NCBI GenBank assembly: GCA_016887485.1
Contig: CP069394.1
Location: forward strand, 2,542,001-2,606,000
Reading direction: 5' to 3'
Source: Chloroflexota bacterium
Lineage (GTDB): Bacteria > Chloroflexota > Anaerolineae > Anaerolineales > Anaerolineaceae
Length of the DNA stretch: 64,000 nucleotides
In this document: positions 31,658-40,474 of the stretch, one piece after another
Layout: every line of letters starts with the position of its first letter
Numbering within the stretch: position 1 is the first letter of the stretch
Notes under the pieces: generated by a model
Database searches by the model: none
Told to the model about the DNA's origin: nothing
Seen by the model: only the letters and a program-made list of their open reading frames with translations
Position numbers and translations under genes: made by a program

Positions 31658-33916
31658 ATGAAAAAACTAAAACGAGCATTACTGATCCTGACGTTGATTC
31701 TGACCCTCGCAGCTTGTTCGAACCCTACCTCTACTATGGACCCCTCTGAGGTGGCTGCGACGGACTCTTTACCGACCCCGCAGGTTTATGTCACCCCCGC
31801 GCCGGATGTTGATACGATGTTGACTTCTTATTTCAGTGCCTGGCAGGCGGATGATTATGCGGCGATGTACGTTTACCTTTCAGAAGCAAGCAAGAGCACA
31901 ATTTCTGAGGAAGATTTCATTCAACAATATAACAACACGGCTAATGCTCTGACTCTGCAATATGACACGGGCATTGAATATACCGTGACTAATGTTGTGA
32001 CCAACCCCACCACTGCCACAGCCACCTTGCAGGTGAATTACAACACCAACCTGTTTGGCACCCTGACCCGCGACCTCGAGTTCAATATGGTGCGTGAGGG
32101 TGACGGTTGGCATTTGGCCTGGGATACGACCAAGATCATGCCGGATTTGCAAAATGGCAATACCCTTGAAGTGGTCAAGAGCATCCCCTCTCGGGGTGAT
32201 ATCTACGCCAATGATGGATACCCAATAGCGACGCAGGAAGATGTTGTTGCGCTTGGTTTCATCAAGGGAGATCTTGATACCGATTTGATGTCATTGTTTT
32301 ATAGCACCATGGCAGATCTCACCGTATATCAGATCGCTGAGGTTATCCAAATAGTAGATGAAGCCAATGACTATGATTACATCCCCCTGGGTGAAGCGCT
32401 TGAAGAAGACGTGAATCGCCAGATGGGTGCGCTTTCAGCGATGACTGGCGTTTATCTAAATTATTACACTTCACGCTACTATTATGATGGTGGGATTGCA
32501 CCTCAGGCTGTTGGTCATTTATCCTATGTCCCTTCAGAAGATGTCAACACCTACCTGCGCGCGGGATATGCCCTTAATGCCCGATTCGGTGGCGCTGGCA
32601 TTGAGTATTCTTACGAAGATGTGCTGGCCGGTACCATTGGCGGTTCGCTTTACCTCAAGGACGCAAACGGCCAAATCGTGACCAAGCTGGCGGAACGCGG
32701 CGCAGGTCCAGCCCAATCCATTACAACTTCTATTGATTCGACTCTGCAATACTATCTGCAGCAGTCACTCGGTGATTATCGAGGGGCGATCGTGGTCATG
32801 GAGATTGAAACCGGTCGAGTTCTGGCGATGGTTTCCAATCCGGAATTCGATCCTAATATGTTTGATTTCGGTAATACGAACAGTGGCTATGCGGATATTT
32901 TGTATGGCGCTGATAATCTCTATGCTGCCCCAGACAACCCGGTTTTTAACCGGGCCTCCAACGGGCAATATCCCTTAGGCTCCGTATTCAAGATCATCAC
33001 CATGGCAGCGGCACTGGAGACCGGTGAGTTCACCGAAACCTCATCGATGTACTGCGGCCATTCCGTTGAGGTCTGCGGCAACACGCTTTATGACTGGACC
33101 TATGAAAAAGACAAACCGGAAAGCGGTGAGTTGACCCTGCCGGAAGGTTTGATGCGATCTTGTAATCCCTGGTTCTACACCATTGGCGCGACCCTTTATG
33201 CGGATGGCTATTCTTCCGCCATCGCCGATATGGCCCGCTCTTTCGGGCTGGGCAGCCTGACCGGCTTTGATCTCTCAGAGCAGCCCGGTAATATCCCTAC
33301 CGACACAAATTCCTGTGAGGTCAATACGCAGCTATCAATTGGTCAGGGCGAAATGACCGTGACCCCCTTGCAGGTTGCCAGGTTCATCGCTGCAGTCGGC
33401 AATGGTGGCACACTCTATCGCCCTTCCATTGTTGATTCGATCACAACGACGGCCGGTGATGTGACCTACGCTTTTGAGCCCGAAGCGCAAGGGACTTTGC
33501 CTGTATCGGAAAATAACCTGAACCTGATCACTGAGGCCATGCGGAGCGTGATCTCCAATGCCCGCGGCACTGCCAATATTCAACTGGCGACCATGCCGTA
33601 CCGGGCTTATGGCAAGACAGGTACAGCCACCAATACCACGGGTGAATCCCATGCCTGGTTCGCCGGTTACACCTCAGTTGGCAATCCGGATCGACCGGAT
33701 ATTGCCGTGGTGGTGCTCCTTGAGAATGCTGGCGAGGGTTCGGAAATGGCAGCACCTGTCTTCCGTCGGGCGGTCTCTCTCTACTTCTCCTACTACACGG
33801 ATTACGGTTACGTTTTGCCTTGGGAATCCCAACCCTATGTCGTGAAATCACCGACACCAGTTCCCTCGGAAACGCCTTATGGCTATGAAGAACCCAATCC
33901 AACCGATGAACCCTAG
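31658..33916 (+). CDS. MecA-like class B penicillin-binding lipoprotein 2
   Basis: The 752-residue paralogue of the preceding gene has the same layout: lipobox LTLAAC (Cys20), NTF2-like domain, then transpeptidase with SVFK (Ser442), SCN (501-503) and KTG (653-655). The two proteins align through long shared stretches such as LPEGLMRSCNPWF and GEGSEMAAPVF, so they arose by tandem duplication. Their N-terminal halves and the loop before the SxxK motif differ most. A TATAAT at 31585 suggests that this copy may also have its own promoter. The proline-rich tail probably lies outside the cell. Confidence 0.9.
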   Translation: MKKLKRALLILTLILTLAACSNPTSTMDPSEVAATDSLPTPQVYVTPAPDVDTMLTSYFSAWQADDYAAMYVYLSEASKSTISEEDFIQQYNNTANALTLQYDTGIEYTVTNVVTNPTTATATLQVNYNTNLFGTLTRDLEFNMVREGDGWHLAWDTTKIMPDLQNGNTLEVVKSIPSRGDIYANDGYPIATQEDVVALGFIKGDLDTDLMSLFYSTMADLTVYQIAEVIQIVDEANDYDYIPLGEALEEDVNRQMGALSAMTGVYLNYYTSRYYYDGGIAPQAVGHLSYVPSEDVNTYLRAGYALNARFGGAGIEYSYEDVLAGTIGGSLYLKDANGQIVTKLAERGAGPAQSITTSIDSTLQYYLQQSLGDYRGAIVVMEIETGRVLAMVSNPEFDPNMFDFGNTNSGYADILYGADNLYAAPDNPVFNRASNGQYPLGSVFKIITMAAALETGEFTETSSMYCGHSVEVCGNTLYDWTYEKDKPESGELTLPEGLMRSCNPWFYTIGATLYADGYSSAIADMARSFGLGSLTGFDLSEQPGNIPTDTNSCEVNTQLSIGQGEMTVTPLQVARFIAAVGNGGTLYRPSIVDSITTTAGDVTYAFEPEAQGTLPVSENNLNLITEAMRSVISNARGTANIQLATMPYRAYGKTGTATNTTGESHAWFAGYTSVGNPDRPDIAVVVLLENAGEGSEMAAPVFRRAVSLYFSYYTDYGYVLPWESQPYVVKSPTPVPSETPYGYEEPNPTDEP

Positions 33917-33928
33917 AACGAGGACTAT

Positions 33929-34870
33929 TTGGCAATCCTGAAAGAAGGTCTGGTTATCCGTTCGCAGTCCGGCTTTTTTGTCGTGCAGACGGATTCCGGG
34001 CTGGTCACCTGCCGGCTGCCGGGCCGATTGAAGAAAGGCACCACGGATAGCGATGTCTGCGCGGTGGGCGACCATGTGACCATTGCCGACCAGGGTGATG
34101 GCAGCGGGATGATTGAAGCGATTGAAGAACGAACCGGGATGATCTCCCGCGTCCGGACTGGAATCAAACGAGATTTCCGCCAGATCTTATTGGCTAACCC
34201 GGATCAGATCGTGATCGTCTTTGCCTGCGCAGAGCCGGAACCGCACCTGAGAATGCTGGATCGTTTTCTGGTTATTGCCGAAAAACAATGCCTGCATACC
34301 CTGATCGTTGCCAACAAGCTTGATCTGGTGACCCAGGAGCAGGCGGAGGGGATGTTTGGCCTCTATACACATTTAGGCTATAGCGTGCTTTATGCCTCTG
34401 CCAAAACCGGCCAGGGTATCTCTGAACTGAGAGCGCATTTGAAGGATAAAATCTCTGCGCTCACCGGGCCTTCCGGTGTGGGAAAATCCAGCTTATTAAA
34501 TGCTGTCCAGCCTGAGCTGGGATTGCATGTGCGTGAAGTGAGTGAGGCGACCACCAAAGGCCGTCACACGACCCAGGTCCGGGAGCTTTTTCCCCTCGAC
34601 TTTGGCGGTTATGTTGCCGACACCCCCGGTATCCGCTCGTTAGCGCTTTGGGACACGGAGCCTGAGGAATTGGATGCTTATTTTGTGGAGTTGGCAGGGT
34701 TGGTGCAGGATTGCCAATTCAGCGACTGCACGCATACGCATGAACCCGGCTGCGCCGTTCAAAAGGCGGTTGCTGAGGGGCGGGTTTCCTCTGAGCGGTA
34801 TCAATCCTATCTGCGGATGCGCTTTGGCGATGACGCTGATCCCTTTATGGACCAAATGACCCATGAATGA
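33929..34870 (+). CDS. rsgA: Ribosome small-subunit-dependent GTPase A
   Basis: The 313-residue protein starts at a TTG 12 nt after the PBP gene. Domain order is an OB fold (residues 1-70), a circularly permuted GTPase domain with G4 NKLD before G1 GPSGVGKSSLLN and G3 DTPG, then a zinc-binding C-terminal domain (CQFSDCTHTHEPGC). RsgA matures the 30S subunit and is inhibited by (p)ppGpp in other bacteria. The motif order is diagnostic. The last 8 nt overlap a possible upstream start of the next gene. Confidence 0.95.
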   Translation: MAILKEGLVIRSQSGFFVVQTDSGLVTCRLPGRLKKGTTDSDVCAVGDHVTIADQGDGSGMIEAIEERTGMISRVRTGIKRDFRQILLANPDQIVIVFACAEPEPHLRMLDRFLVIAEKQCLHTLIVANKLDLVTQEQAEGMFGLYTHLGYSVLYASAKTGQGISELRAHLKDKISALTGPSGVGKSSLLNAVQPELGLHVREVSEATTKGRHTTQVRELFPLDFGGYVADTPGIRSLALWDTEPEELDAYFVELAGLVQDCQFSDCTHTHEPGCAVQKAVAEGRVSSERYQSYLRMRFGDDADPFMDQMTHE

Positions 34871-34889
34871 TCTTCCTGAAAAGGTTTTT

Positions 34890-36788
34890 ATGAAAAGACA
34901 TCTGAGCCTATTTTTATTGGTTGCGCTGTTCCTGGCAGCATGTACATCAAACACACAAACGCCAACCGCCGACGTAACAGAAAGTACCTCGGTCACGACA
35001 GATGCGCCTACAGCAACGCCAACTGAAGAACCGGTTACTGTGCTGAATGTCTGTACAGCCAGTCTGCCTGAGAGCGCTTTCCTTTATGATGGGCGGAACC
35101 CTGTTGCCAAGCAGAACCTCTTAACGCTCACGCAGCGTGAGATCTTTCCGTATGCGGAAAGCAGTCATGGCGCGGCGCTCCTGAGTGAGACACCAACCCA
35201 GGAAAATGGTGGGATCACCCTGCAATCTGCCACTGTTTCGCTGGGTGAGACCGTTGTGGATGCCAATGGGGACCTCGTTGTGCTGAAAGCCGGCGTGACG
35301 GTCCGACCCAGCGGATGCCGCTCAACGGAATGTGCCATCAGCTGGGATGGAACGGAGGCTTTATATCTGGATCAGATGGTGGTCCGTTTTCAGTTGGCCG
35401 ATGGTTTGGCCTGGTCTGACGGAGCCCCACTCATAGTTGCCGATTTGGTATTTAGCTTCGACCTGGCCAGCGACCCGCAAACGCCGGGACTGCAATGGAT
35501 GGAAAGCCGGACAGCCGGTTACACGGCAGAGAGCGATAGCGTGGTCCTGTGGACGGGCGTCCCGGGGTTCACCACTGCCGAAATTGAAAGACTCTTCTGG
35601 CAGCCGCTGCCATCTCATCTCTTTACCGCGGATGCCACCTGGGAAAGTGTTTCAGCTGATCCGCGGTGGTCTGCGGAAATAGCGAGCCTGGGTGCCTATC
35701 AGGTGGGGGCGTGGACGGAAGACAGCCTCCAGTTGGTCAAGAACCATTTTAATGCCAATGACGATGCTGCTCCCTATGGCGAGATCCAAATCCGGGTCAT
35801 TCCTGACCTTGAAGATGCTTTGGCCGCATTTTCTAATGGCACCTGTGATGTGCTGGATCAGTCCTATCATCTGGAGCGGGATGTTGAGACGGTGGCTTCG
35901 CTGCAAACTGACCCTGAGGCGACCTTACTGGTTGAACAGACTTCAAGCTGGTCGCAGTTGGCCTTTGGAATTAAACCTGCCTCATATGATGAATACTACA
36001 ATCCGATTTATGGCGACAGGCCGGATTTCTTTGGTGACGCCCGAACGCGGGAAGCGATTGCAGGCTGTCTGGATCGAGAGGCTATCCAGGAAGCGGTCTT
36101 TGCCGGGCTGGCTGAACTCTGGCCCAGTTTTGTTTCTGCTGAGGAAACGACTCTTTCAATGGAAGAACAGTTGATTCGCGATCCTCAGAGAGCGGCTCAG
36201 CTTTTGGAAGCTGTCGGCTGGCGAGATCATGACTTGAACCCCGATACCCCGCAGCAGGCCTGGTATGTCTATGGGATTCCGACCAATACGACTTTCAGCA
36301 TTAACCTGTATGTGGACTCTTCAGCCCTCAGCCAGCAGATTGTGGGGATTGTGCAGAGTTCACTGGGTGAATGTGGGATTGAGGTTACCCCGGTGACTTT
36401 GCCCGCCAACCAGTTATATGCACCAGGCCCGGAGGGACTCCTCTTTGGGAGGCAGTTTGACCTGGCCTTGATTGGGTGGGCCCCGCTGACACAGATAGAT
36501 TGTGCTTTATATGAAAGCAACCAGATTCCCTCTCAGGACAACCAATGGGTTGGCACAAATATTGCTGGTTGGTCTGAAGCGCTGTATGACAAGGCCTGTA
36601 ATAATGCGTCTCTGGCCCTACCTGATGAAATGAGAGGCGCGCTCCAACGGGCGGAGGCTCACTTCATGAGCGGCTTGCCGGCGGTGCCTTTGTTTTCGGT
36701 GCCGGAGGTGATCGCCGTGAAAGAGTCGGCTTGCAGCGCGGTCAACGACCTGTGGGATTTCGGAATTGACAATCCAAGCTGTCCCTAA
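34890..36788 (+). CDS. Family 5 solute-binding lipoprotein
   Basis: The protein is 632 residues from the ATG at 34890, the start that gives a signal peptide (MKRHLSLFLLVALFLAACTS, lipobox Cys18). An ATG at 34863 would add nine residues before it. The body is a peptide/nickel-type (SBP_bac_5) protein: VRFQLADGLAWSDGAP, VADLVFSFDLA and REAIAGCLDREAIQEAVF are recognisable. It carries several extra Cys residues. No transporter genes adjoin it; the Opp operon starts 1 kb downstream with its own binding protein, so it may serve the same permease or act alone. Confidence 0.85.
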   Translation: MKRHLSLFLLVALFLAACTSNTQTPTADVTESTSVTTDAPTATPTEEPVTVLNVCTASLPESAFLYDGRNPVAKQNLLTLTQREIFPYAESSHGAALLSETPTQENGGITLQSATVSLGETVVDANGDLVVLKAGVTVRPSGCRSTECAISWDGTEALYLDQMVVRFQLADGLAWSDGAPLIVADLVFSFDLASDPQTPGLQWMESRTAGYTAESDSVVLWTGVPGFTTAEIERLFWQPLPSHLFTADATWESVSADPRWSAEIASLGAYQVGAWTEDSLQLVKNHFNANDDAAPYGEIQIRVIPDLEDALAAFSNGTCDVLDQSYHLERDVETVASLQTDPEATLLVEQTSSWSQLAFGIKPASYDEYYNPIYGDRPDFFGDARTREAIAGCLDREAIQEAVFAGLAELWPSFVSAEETTLSMEEQLIRDPQRAAQLLEAVGWRDHDLNPDTPQQAWYVYGIPTNTTFSINLYVDSSALSQQIVGIVQSSLGECGIEVTPVTLPANQLYAPGPEGLLFGRQFDLALIGWAPLTQIDCALYESNQIPSQDNQWVGTNIAGWSEALYDKACNNASLALPDEMRGALQRAEAHFMSGLPAVPLFSVPEVIAVKESACSAVNDLWDFGIDNPSCP

Positions 36789-36820
36789 TGGGCTGCTGGA
36801 TGATTTATGGGTAATCCAAT

Positions 36821-36881
36821 CATTTTTCGGGCGTCTAAGGTCACATTTGTGACCGAATGGATGGGCGAAAATCGAAAAATG
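36821..36881. promoter_or_regulatory. Nested palindrome upstream of the 187-residue membrane protein
   Basis: CATTTTTCG (36821-36829) pairs perfectly with CGAAAAATG (36873-36881). Inside it a perfect hairpin GGTCACA-TT-TGTGACC sits at 36839-36854. It could terminate the preceding gene, act as an operator, or be a structured leader. Confidence 0.45.
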
Positions 36882-36920
36882 TGGTATTAATGGGTTCCAT
36901 TTCATTTGAGGTGGAGGTTT

Positions 36921-37484
36921 ATGAAGAAGTATATTGACGATTATGAAGTCGTCATTCAGAAGAACAGTAAGGGCCGTGAGAAGAGAGTGGCCGTTTATAA
37001 GGGGGCCTATTACAAACTGAATATTGATGAAGTAGCATTAAAAAAATTCAGACGGATCAGTCTGATCTTATTAGCGCTGATCGTTATTGGTCAGATCGCG
37101 GCTGGTTTCATAGGCAATGCGGGCATGTACACTTTCTTTGTTGCCTTGCCCTATGTTTTTACATTCCTACCTTTATATTTCATGGTGGATGGTGGCCTAC
37201 GGCTGCCGAAGGAAAAGCGACATCTCCGTCGGGATGAGGCTGAACTCATTTTCGGGCGGATGAAAGTAGCCAGCAAGTTCCTCTTCCCTCTACTCTGCCT
37301 CGGCATTGTGGGGGAAGTGGTCTATCTGATCTGGTTTGCCTCAGGCGCTCTCTGGTTAGAGTTGTTGTTCCTGGCTGTTGAAATAGTTATTTTGGCTTCT
37401 GCGTTTGGTTTACTTCGGATGCAGAAACCTATTGAGGTCACCGAAGTCTTCGTTGAACAAATGAGCGTTGAGGAAGACACCTAA
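36921..37484 (+). CDS. Four-helix membrane protein of unknown function
   Basis: The protein is 187 residues from the ATG at 36921, which follows GTGGAGG. A basic N-terminus of about 45 residues (KKYIDDYEVVIQKNSKG) precedes four hydrophobic segments: about 47-68, 72-92, 120-140 and 145-165. A basic loop (KEKRHLRRDE) lies between helices 2 and 3, and the C-terminus is acidic. I do not recognise a family. It lies alone between the solute-binding lipoprotein and the Opp operon, behind a nested palindrome. Confidence 0.6.
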   Translation: MKKYIDDYEVVIQKNSKGREKRVAVYKGAYYKLNIDEVALKKFRRISLILLALIVIGQIAAGFIGNAGMYTFFVALPYVFTFLPLYFMVDGGLRLPKEKRHLRRDEAELIFGRMKVASKFLFPLLCLGIVGEVVYLIWFASGALWLELLFLAVEIVILASAFGLLRMQKPIEVTEVFVEQMSVEEDT

Positions 37485-37863
37485 ACTATAGAACCATGGA
37501 GAGAGGCTGAAGATCTGATTGAATCACGGATTGGATTACGTAAAAATGCGTAAAATTACGTGCTGTATACAATTTGTTAATAAATATGTTGTTCATTCCA
37601 TTGACTCTATCGGAAATTCGGTTATCATCTTTAGGGTGAATATCGGGTGAACTTCAATGCAAAAAATGCAATCTCTGGGTATAATAGTGCCATTACCTTT
37701 CCTTTTTTGGAGAAGTAATTTTCGGCAACATCATTATTTAGAAGATTTTATAAATTTGCAAATAAAGGAGGTGGTTGCCAACACCTATTAGGTAGGAAAC
37801 ACTCGAGTAAGATTGGTTCAATTCACTAGTTTCATAACAAAAAATGTTATGGAGGAGAAAACA
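37485..37863 (+). promoter_or_regulatory. Promoter and leader region of the peptide ABC operon
   Basis: A promoter TTGACT (37601-37606), 16-nt spacer, TATCAT (37623-37628) is followed by a second -10 candidate, TATAAT, at 37680-37685. Further on, an isolated perfect anti-16S match, AAAGGAGGTG (37764-37773), has no properly spaced long frame behind it. A small hairpin CATAAC/GTTATG (37833-37851) directly abuts the real ribosome binding site GGAGGAG (37851-37857). The long leader suggests post-transcriptional control of an abundant transcript. Confidence 0.5.
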
Positions 37864-40377
37864 ATGAAACGTTCTATTTTCGTGTTTCTAAGCCTTCTCG
37901 TCGCGGTGAGCTTTGTCCTGACAGCTTGCCAAACCCCGACTGAGGCCCCAACTGTTGAGGAAACTGAAGAAGTTGTGGCTACTGAAGAGCCGACAGAAAC
38001 TGAACCCACAGAAGTGGTTTATGAAGCCGAACCTTTTGGTGAGGACCTGCCCACTGCCCCAACCATTGACACACCTTTGGTTGTTGCGTACCAGGACTTC
38101 TCCCAGAAATTCAGCCCCTTCTTCGCAGATACTGGCTATGACCAAGATGTAGTTTCCATGACCCAGATTGCTCTGCTCACAACTGACCGCGTTGGTGGCA
38201 TCATCCCCAACGCTATCGAAGGTGAGACTCGCAACTACAATGGTACCGACTACTTTTATAAAGGCCCCGCCGACACAAGCGTTGTTTACGATGAAGCAAC
38301 TGACACAACTGTTTACACTGCTAAACTGCGTGTTGGTATGATGTTCTCCGACGGCACCCCTGTGACCGCTGATGACGTCATCTTCACCTATTACACTTAC
38401 CTCGATCCTTCCTATGTTGGTTCCACCACCTTAGGTTCCTATGACATTGTTGGCCTGAAAGACTATCAGACCCAGACAACCAGTGACGTGTTTGATAAAT
38501 ACGCTGCTTTGGTTGATGAGATCTACGCTGCTGGCCGTGGCCACGAGTGGTCCGATGCCGATGCTTGGACACAGGAACAACAGGATGACTTCTGGGCCAA
38601 AGTTGACGAAGCTGTCATCTACGAAGCTCAAAAGATCGTGAACTACGTTAATGCCAATTATCGTGATGCTTATGCTGAAGCCTACACCGGCTATCTTCCT
38701 GAAGATATTGCTGCAAACGAAGGCCTCCAGGTTATGCTTGGTATGGTTCTCTGGGGCTTTGGTGGCGTTGAGGACGATATGTCCTTCACCGATTCATCTG
38801 GCAACAACTTCGATCTCGTTGAAGTATTCCCCACCGTTGAAGACTATGCTGTGGCGATCGAAGAAGCCTACGGCGGCGACCTGGCTGAAGCGTTCCCCTA
38901 CGAATCAGCTGATGGCGTTGATGTTCTTCCGAAAATCAAATCCCAATGGATTGGCTACTGGGGTCCTATGGATGAGGCCATGGGCGGCGAAGGCGTTCCG
39001 AATATTGCCGGTATCGTTAAGATTGACGATTACACCGTGCAGGTTACGTTGAATGGTTTTGAGGCTCCTGCTGTCTACTCCGTCCTCGGTATTCAGGCTA
39101 CACCGCTGCACTACTACGGCGATGTTGACAAATATGATTACGAAAACAACATGTTCGGTTTCGGTTTTGGCGACCTGTCAAAACAGGAAAGTCTGACTGC
39201 TACCCCCATGGGTGCCGGTCCCTACAAGTACGTTCAATACGACAACCGTGTTGTTTACTTCGAAGCCAACGAAAATTACTATCGTGGTTGCCCGAAGATT
39301 GCTGAAGTTCAATTCAAGGAAACAGCCTCCGCTGAGGTTCCTTCCGCTGTTCAGACCGGTACTGCTGACGCCGGTGAGATGACCTACTCCAGCGAACGCT
39401 ACGCTGAGGTTAAGTCCTACAACTCCAACGGCGAAATGACCGGTGATGTGATCACCTCCAGCATGGTTGACAACCTGGGCTATGGCTACATTGGTATCAA
39501 TGCTGACACCGTGAATGTTGCCGGCGATCCCGCTTCCGATGCTTCCAAGAACCTCCGCCGTGCGTTTGCCACCATCTTCGCTGTCCATCGTGATGTTGCT
39601 ATCGACAGCTACTATGGTGAGGGCGCTTCTGTTATCAACTACCCGATCTCCAACACCTCCTGGGCTGCCCCGCAACCCACCGATGAAGGTTACGAGCTTG
39701 CTTTCTCCACTGACGTCAACGGCGATCCGATTTACACCGCCGAAATGACCATGGAAGAAAAATATGCTGCTGCTGAAGCTGCTGCATTGGGCTTCCTCGA
39801 AGCCGCTGGTTTTACAGTTGAAAACGGCGTGGCTGTTGAGGCTCCCGAAGGCGCTGAGATGAGCTACGAAGTCATCGTCCCCGGTGACGGTACTGGCGAC
39901 CATCCTGCCTTTGCAATCCTGACCAGTGCAAAAGATTCCCTGGGTAAAGTTGGTATGGAACTTGTGATCAATGACCCTGCTGATTCGAATATTCTCTGGG
40001 ATGCTCTAGATTCTGGCGAACAGGAAATGTGGACCGCTGCTTGGGGCACTACCATTGATCCTGATATGTACCAGGTTTACCACAGCTCCGGAATCCCCGG
40101 ACAGGGCGGTTCAGACTCGAACCACTACCACATCAATGATGCCGATCTGGATCAACTGATCGTCGATGCCCGCCTGAGCGATGACCAGGCCTATCGTAAA
40201 GCTATTTACAAACAGGCTCTCGATAAGATCATTGAATGGGCTGTCGAAATTCCAACCTATCAGCGCTTGAACGTTATTATCTTCAGCACTGAGCGGATTA
40301 ACATCAGCACCATTACCCCCGATATCACCACCTTCTGGGGTTGGATGAACGATCTCGAACTGCTTGAAATGAACTAG
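37864..40377 (+). CDS. Oligopeptide-binding lipoprotein of an ABC transporter (oversized)
   Basis: The protein is 837 residues from the ATG at 37864, with GGAGGAG upstream. The lipobox VLTAC puts the lipid on Cys22, and an acidic Glu/Thr/Pro stalk follows to about residue 60. The family 5 core is clear (FSDGTPVTADDVIFTYYTY near 161-179, then IDDYTVQVTLNGFEAPAV after 385). About 180 residues are inserted between these blocks, rich in acidic and aromatic residues. OppA proteins are usually 500-600 residues. Codon use favours C- or T-ending codons, suggesting high expression. It heads a complete opp operon. Confidence 0.9.
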   Translation: MKRSIFVFLSLLVAVSFVLTACQTPTEAPTVEETEEVVATEEPTETEPTEVVYEAEPFGEDLPTAPTIDTPLVVAYQDFSQKFSPFFADTGYDQDVVSMTQIALLTTDRVGGIIPNAIEGETRNYNGTDYFYKGPADTSVVYDEATDTTVYTAKLRVGMMFSDGTPVTADDVIFTYYTYLDPSYVGSTTLGSYDIVGLKDYQTQTTSDVFDKYAALVDEIYAAGRGHEWSDADAWTQEQQDDFWAKVDEAVIYEAQKIVNYVNANYRDAYAEAYTGYLPEDIAANEGLQVMLGMVLWGFGGVEDDMSFTDSSGNNFDLVEVFPTVEDYAVAIEEAYGGDLAEAFPYESADGVDVLPKIKSQWIGYWGPMDEAMGGEGVPNIAGIVKIDDYTVQVTLNGFEAPAVYSVLGIQATPLHYYGDVDKYDYENNMFGFGFGDLSKQESLTATPMGAGPYKYVQYDNRVVYFEANENYYRGCPKIAEVQFKETASAEVPSAVQTGTADAGEMTYSSERYAEVKSYNSNGEMTGDVITSSMVDNLGYGYIGINADTVNVAGDPASDASKNLRRAFATIFAVHRDVAIDSYYGEGASVINYPISNTSWAAPQPTDEGYELAFSTDVNGDPIYTAEMTMEEKYAAAEAAALGFLEAAGFTVENGVAVEAPEGAEMSYEVIVPGDGTGDHPAFAILTSAKDSLGKVGMELVINDPADSNILWDALDSGEQEMWTAAWGTTIDPDMYQVYHSSGIPGQGGSDSNHYHINDADLDQLIVDARLSDDQAYRKAIYKQALDKIIEWAVEIPTYQRLNVIIFSTERINISTITPDITTFWGWMNDLELLEMN

Positions 40378-40400
40378 CGGTTTCGTGATATTAGAGTAAT

Positions 40401-40430
40401 AGTGAGCCCACCTATGGGTGGGCTCACTTT
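40401..40430 (+). terminator. Hairpin between the binding protein and permease genes
   Basis: A perfect 12-bp stem (AGTGAGCCCACC with GGTGGGCTCACT) with a TATG loop is followed by only a few T residues. Partial termination or 3'-end protection here would let the binding protein be made in excess over the membrane proteins. Confidence 0.8.
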
Positions 40431-40474
40431 CATACTCTAATTTTATATTCCAGAAAAATGTACAAGGGAATGAT

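Noticed and set aside
30711-31679. Long minus-strand frame (322 residues) opposite the first PBP gene
   Set aside because: Its composition (many Arg, Gly, His, Gln) is that of an antisense shadow, and the plus strand encodes a complete enzyme with all motifs. The same applies to 27781-28557 and 39178-39903.
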